Source: Trileptium ribeirensis (Eukaryota > Nematoda > Enoplea > Enoplida > Thoracostomopsidae). Taken from it: DNA of 63,969 bases. Below the pieces are notes generated by a model. It saw only the letters and a program-made list of their open reading frames with translations, was not told where the DNA came from and ran no database searches. The translations under genes were made by a program, and so were the position numbers. Of the stretch, positions 54,301 to 60,224 are shown piece by piece (the first letter of the stretch is position 1; every line of letters starts with the position of its first letter). The DNA lies in NCBI GenBank assembly GCA_030248225.1, contig JASANE010000504.1, positions 1-63,969 of the forward strand. Direction: 5' to 3'.

Positions 54301-57300
54301 CAAACTTCGATCGGATAAAAACGACGGCTTGGACTTTGGGTCTGCACATGCCTAACAATAATTCAAAAGTAAATTAAATAATATCGCTGAATCCTGTGCA
54401 CCAAGAGCAAATAGCACATTGTTGTATTAACAAACTTACCGGGACCCAAATGAATGTTTGCAAAAATGCATAATGCTTTTGTACGGTTGCGACTTTACAC
54501 AACACATTGATATAACAAGGCCTGGCAGAATAAAATATATTTTTACGATTCCAGTTCTCGTATATACAGTGTTGCAGCGTAACTATCGTACAAACGCTGT
54601 GTCTGTACCGATTCTGATCCCTACCGGTTTGCTTCATTACAGCAGTAAATGTTTGCGAGTCAAATCTAAAATTTTGTAACTGTTATTCCTAGTTGGCCTG
54701 GAACAATGTTGGTAGTGAGAATCACAATTAATATGCAGTGGTTTGGTCAGTGTAATCAACATCTTGTTTGATAGTGATCGCACGGCAAACGTAGCACGGT
54801 AAACCCATTATTTTTGTACGTCGACCAAAATGTCTAAATTAGCAAACGATAGTTTCGTAAGTTAAAATTTCAGCGCGGCGGAAAAGCCGTTCTGCAAGTG
54901 TGTCGTCCCCACGACGCCCTGCAAAAGTGCATAGAGTGTTGCTATAAATTGTAGTTTCCTCTAATAAACATTTATTGTGTGAAAATTATGTTTGTTCGGT
55001 TGTGATTGAAACGGAGAGAGAAGCGAGTGGAGTTTCCTCTGAGGGCGCTAGGGCACAAAATCTTGAAAATTTCATTTTTGTCTGATTTTGTCAAGCATAA
55101 CTCATCTTAGTGGAGATGGATTTCGATAGAATCGTTTTACTAGATTAAAAAATTATGAGGATGTGCCCTTTAGTTGAACGCGAACAGCTTCATGGTCAAC
55201 ATGGCAAAAAACAGGTTTTTAACGGATCTTTGCCAAATTTTGCCATACGGGTACCAATCTTTTGCAGCCTAAATCTGGCGACACAAGGTTCGCATCGAAA
55301 ACCCGATTCACAATCAGCTCACCGAAATCTACAACTGTGCTGACCACGACAATTTTTCCGGGACCACTTCCTGAGTCGCTATCGACCTTTTGCCAGAAAT
55401 GATTTTTAAAATTTCGGCATATTGTTGTGTGTTTTTAACGTACAACGAGTATCTATTATGACATCAAGTGCACTGAATATGACGGTTTTGCTATTTAAAG
55501 TTTTTCAGTACTTTGAATACGTGGGTTTGATTATCTAGAGTCCAGCAAGAATATATTATATCTTTTCTGACGTTTTCAATGGATTTATTTAGGGTCAATT
55601 TACCCAAACGCCAAAATAGTCAAAATACGTATTGGATACAGAGCACCACGAATGGTTTATATTAGGGATGTCCCGGTACCGAGGACCGTACCAGTTCCGG
55701 TACCGAGCCGGTACCAATTTTGAAAAATAATATGTCTGAACATTGCACAGTTAGAATTCACTGTTACAGATGTACAACTGCCTGATACATGACCGACTGG
55801 GAATTTTAAGTTTTGGGGCAAGGTCGGCTATGAGGAGAACGAACCCAATGTCTTCCACCACTGAAATTGGCTGCTGGTCAACACAAATAAATTCGCCGAT
55901 TTTTCGGATTATTTCTTGACTTGACTTCTGTTTCACAAACGTTTCTTCCAAAGTTTTCTGGGTAGTCGATGCTGCAGGTGATTTTCGTTTGGAGTAGCTG
56001 GCCGCCTCGCGAACTTTGGTTCTAGCAACATCCATTTTTGACACTCTGCCCACAGTTTGGAATGCATAGATGATAAATGTTTCCGAAGGTTATTAAGCTC
56101 CCATTTGTGTCGATCAGTTCCGCCGCGACTAATTGATTTACTACAGTCATTACAAATTGTTTTGGATTCGTCTTCCTGTGACGTAGTAAAATAATCCCAT
56201 ATTACTGAACTATCACTTCTACCTGATGACATTGTGTAAATAAACTCCTGTTTAAAAGACAAAAACTGCTATATAGTATCTTCAGTGAAGTAGTAACAAT
56301 TTATATATCTTACTTCTTGTTCGTCGATGGTACCGATACCGGCGCCGGTACTACGGTACCGGTACCGCAAAATATATAGTGCTGACACATCTCTAGTTTA
56401 TATACAGGTTTTTAGGCATATTGAATACGATGGTTCGGTTATCTAGAGACTAGCACGAATACTTCGTGCGATTTAAGTTTTTGATGGCTTTATGGACCAC
56501 GAGGTTTTAGGGTTTTCAATGGGTTCAGGGTTACAGGTTTTAGTGTAGTACATGCATCAAATACAAAGCCTGTTAAGAAGTGTATACACAAAATTACCAC
56601 TTGATGAAACCACGCTCGCACTGTTTCACCTTCGCTTGCTAGTTACTAGTATTAACCAGGTATCATACATCAGCAGGTGATCGATTTTTAACTTTATTTT
56701 TGTTAAACGTCTATTCCAAAGTAACGGCGCGTAGAAAGGAAATACAAGGCGCCGGCGTCGTGGTTGAGACATTCCAGATTTTTCACAATCATTTTTCTTG
56801 TATTTTTCAATTAATTCAGTAGAATTGAACAGCGTATGAGATATGAAGTGATTATTATAAGACAGCTTTCGAAATAAATTTCGCCATTTTCAGCTGTGAA
56901 TTCACTTTGTACTACACATATTTTCCAACTTTAGCACGTAATCATCTCAGTAATGCTTTAACCAAGTGGTTTGTTCACAGCCTACTTATTTTAAGGCAGA
57001 ACGCAAAGCTGCATCTGTCACATCAACAATAAATGAATATATTATTAACAAATACCTTAACAAAAGTGATCAGAGAGGGCGCAGTTGTGATTTTTTATAT
57101 TAGTTATGACATACCACGTAATAGGCGTACCTCATAAAGCCTATTATGCTGCATTGGCTCACTGTCGTCCTAATATCGTAATATTAGTATCTCGCAAGCG
57201 ATGATGAAACGGAACAAGGGTGACCTCATGTCCACCACCACATCCTTTAGAGTAGATTGGTTCTATCGTCGACTTCAGCACTCTTGATCTCATGTCCGTA

Positions 57301-60147
57301 TAAGTTATTATATAAGTATGTGTAATAACATGTAACGTGCCCTGTGTTTTATGTGTATACCACTCTAACATCTCTGCAACCCTAAAAAATTGAAAACCCT
57401 AAATCTTCGTCGAACTTAAACCCACCGCATGAAGTAGAATTCGTGTAGATCTTTAGATAAGCAAAATCATAGTATTCAGCATACCACTATAAGGTTGATC
57501 AACCAATGATTGCCGCAACGTTTATAGTCATGTTACGTTTGTGCACTCATCAACTCATCATTTTTGCCGGCCTAGCAAACCTTTATTTTAGCAGATTTAA
57601 CAAACTACAGCGTTAGATTGAAACCCACAAAATTATGGATAGATCAAAGTGGTGTCCCATGGCATGGAGTATCATACCAAAAAGGGTATACGCACAGGTC
57701 ACGGATACAATCAAATAAACTAGTAACTCTATCGAGATTGCAAAGCGTAGTGAAGCATAAGTGCACATACAGCCAATCAGCGCTCGATAGCATACGTCGA
57801 TATGCTATATGAGGATATCACGCAATACCGCACGAGTTGGAACAAAACTAACACCGCAACAAGTTTTACATGCGTGAAAGCCTACCCATGTGCAAGCTAT
57901 CAGCCTCCTAGGGCGTCACAATAAAATTGGGAAGTTTTGGTCGATGAACCATGGGGACGCCATACCCCCGTACCCATAGAACCGTGGGTCGCAGAGCAAA
58001 ATTAGCAGCGGCAATTAGTTTCCCATGTCCGAAAAATCCCTTGTGAAACTTCAGCCGTCCAATACGTCAGACCAAATGTTCGAATTTTGAGTCGAGGAAC
58101 CGCGAGGGTGCCATACCTAAAACCCCATGAAACGGAGCCTTAACCGTAAAACAAAAACGAAGGCATCGGCATTTATCATTTTACTATGAAATAAAACCAA
58201 CCACAGAAAACAATTCGAACGTTAAAATAAAAATAACCTTGCTTCTATGAAAAGTACTAAAATGTGGCAAAACCCCGATTTTGACCCCTGACCCGGGAAT
58301 CAGACCCCAAATCAAAAACGCTCGGGGATGTACAAGGTAAATCGACTATGAAGGTTTGAATGAGCTCAAGATCATAAAAATCTGATAAGTCGTTCCCGAG
58401 TTATGGCCGATCAAACACAACAGACAGAATTTAAAAGATTTCACCCCTGCAAAACACAATCTCCACTACGTTTTGATTACTTCATCGTTTACAGCATCCT
58501 CGAAAAGTTTAATAACGACAAATGCAAGAAATTATAACGCTACGTTGAAAATCACGGAATTGTGCACGACTTAAGAGGGAGGATGGGTCATGAGATACAG
58601 TACCAGTCCAAAAAGAGTACTTCTGTCACAGATACATTCAAGCAAAGTCACTTCGTCGCTTCCACCATCCTATAAAACCTCTCTAATAGCAGATGCAACA
58701 AAATATAATATTAGATTAATAAAACCAAGAAATTATAATTAGTTCTATTTGGTGGTGTACCTGCGGACGCAGTGCCATTCCAAAAAGGGTAAATCGGTCA
58801 CAGATATATTAAAATGAATCACTCTATCGTTATCAGAACCTTCGAAAACATTTTGTAATTTTAGGGGCAACAAAATATAAAAACTAGTCGGTAATAGAAC
58901 TACATTTGTGAGCGGAGCTTGAGCTGTGGCATTACGAATGTACTCAATTTTATGTTCTTGTAACTACATTGCATAAGGCATAGGGCTTTATCATTGCTAA
59001 AAATATTATATTTGAATTCTTCGACCCAAAAAACCCTATAGTGGTTTGATCGAAACGATTCTATTTCAATAAATAACACAAATATTGCAAAATTCAATTC
59101 AAAAATGCAATTTTAGCTGCATAAGCTTAACTAATTAGCTAATTACTAATTAACCACTCAAAATTTTTTAATCCCAAATATCAGGTGCACATTCTAGACT
59201 TTCAAACAAAAAAGTTTTTCAAAATCGGTTCAGTGGTTCTTGAGATCCGTCAGACCGAACGAACGAACGAGCGGACGGACATCGACCTTTTTACTCCCAG
59301 ACAGAAAATAAAAACGCTTCGCTCGGCTTCGCCTCGCTCCGCTCAATAACCTTTAAAATAAAAATAACGAAATAATGCAGGGTTCTTGGCGGAGCGATGA
59401 GGGGTTCCAGAGGATACTACAGTACCATCTCCAAAGGAAACACCAGTCAAAGATATGTTCAAATAAATCACAATTGTTTTCAGTGACTAAACCCTTACAG
59501 TGACAATATAATGCTAATTAACGATTATCTCAAAAATATGATATATATATAAAGTGTTAATATGGGTCCTTTTGAGACCTTATTTTGTGCCCGTGCCCAT
59601 ATCTCATTATCTGCGAGCCTGACAAAGAGGTGTTTGTTAACAAAGTTATAACATAAAAGATATGCAACATTTTTGCTACAAGGCCTGCGTTTTGGGATAT
59701 AACTAAAAACGCATTTTCCCTCGGTCAAAAAGGTTGAGAGATGACATCTTTAAAGGGGCCTACCACATTGGTGGGTTGTATAGATAAAACCTATATGGGA
59801 CGACGGGGCAGATCTATAAGCTATCATTATGCAAAAAAACCGCATGGGAACATCTTTACTCGTTCCAGAGATATTTGAAAAATGTAACCTGACGGATGGA
59901 CAGACGGACGAACACGGAAAAATGATCACTGTGCATACAAATAAATGCTTGCTCGCTTTTCTCGCTGCGCAAAAATACCTATATATATGGAATTCTTGAT
60001 GAACATGACCGCAACACACAGCGAAACTACTGAAGACAGATTGTATTCTGGAAATCAGGTTCACCACCCATAGACCCAATGAAAACCACTCTGAATAAGC
60101 AAATGTTCGTGATAGATTCTAGACAACCAAACTATCTTAATCAGCGA

Positions 60148-60224
<77 letters not shown>

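Larger units (their letters stand above)
55007..56628 (+). mobile_element. R-family element, copy R1, split by a hAT insertion
   Basis: Left end tgaaacgga (55007), right end cactgtttca (56628), an imperfect inverted pair. It is colinear with R2: ctctttagttgaac-like word, ccatacgggtaccaa, ggaccacttcctgag, ctatttaaag/ttatctagagtccag, then after the hAT cgatggttcggttatctagag and atgaaaccacgctcgc. Without the hAT it is about 880 bp. No coding capacity. Confidence 0.65.
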
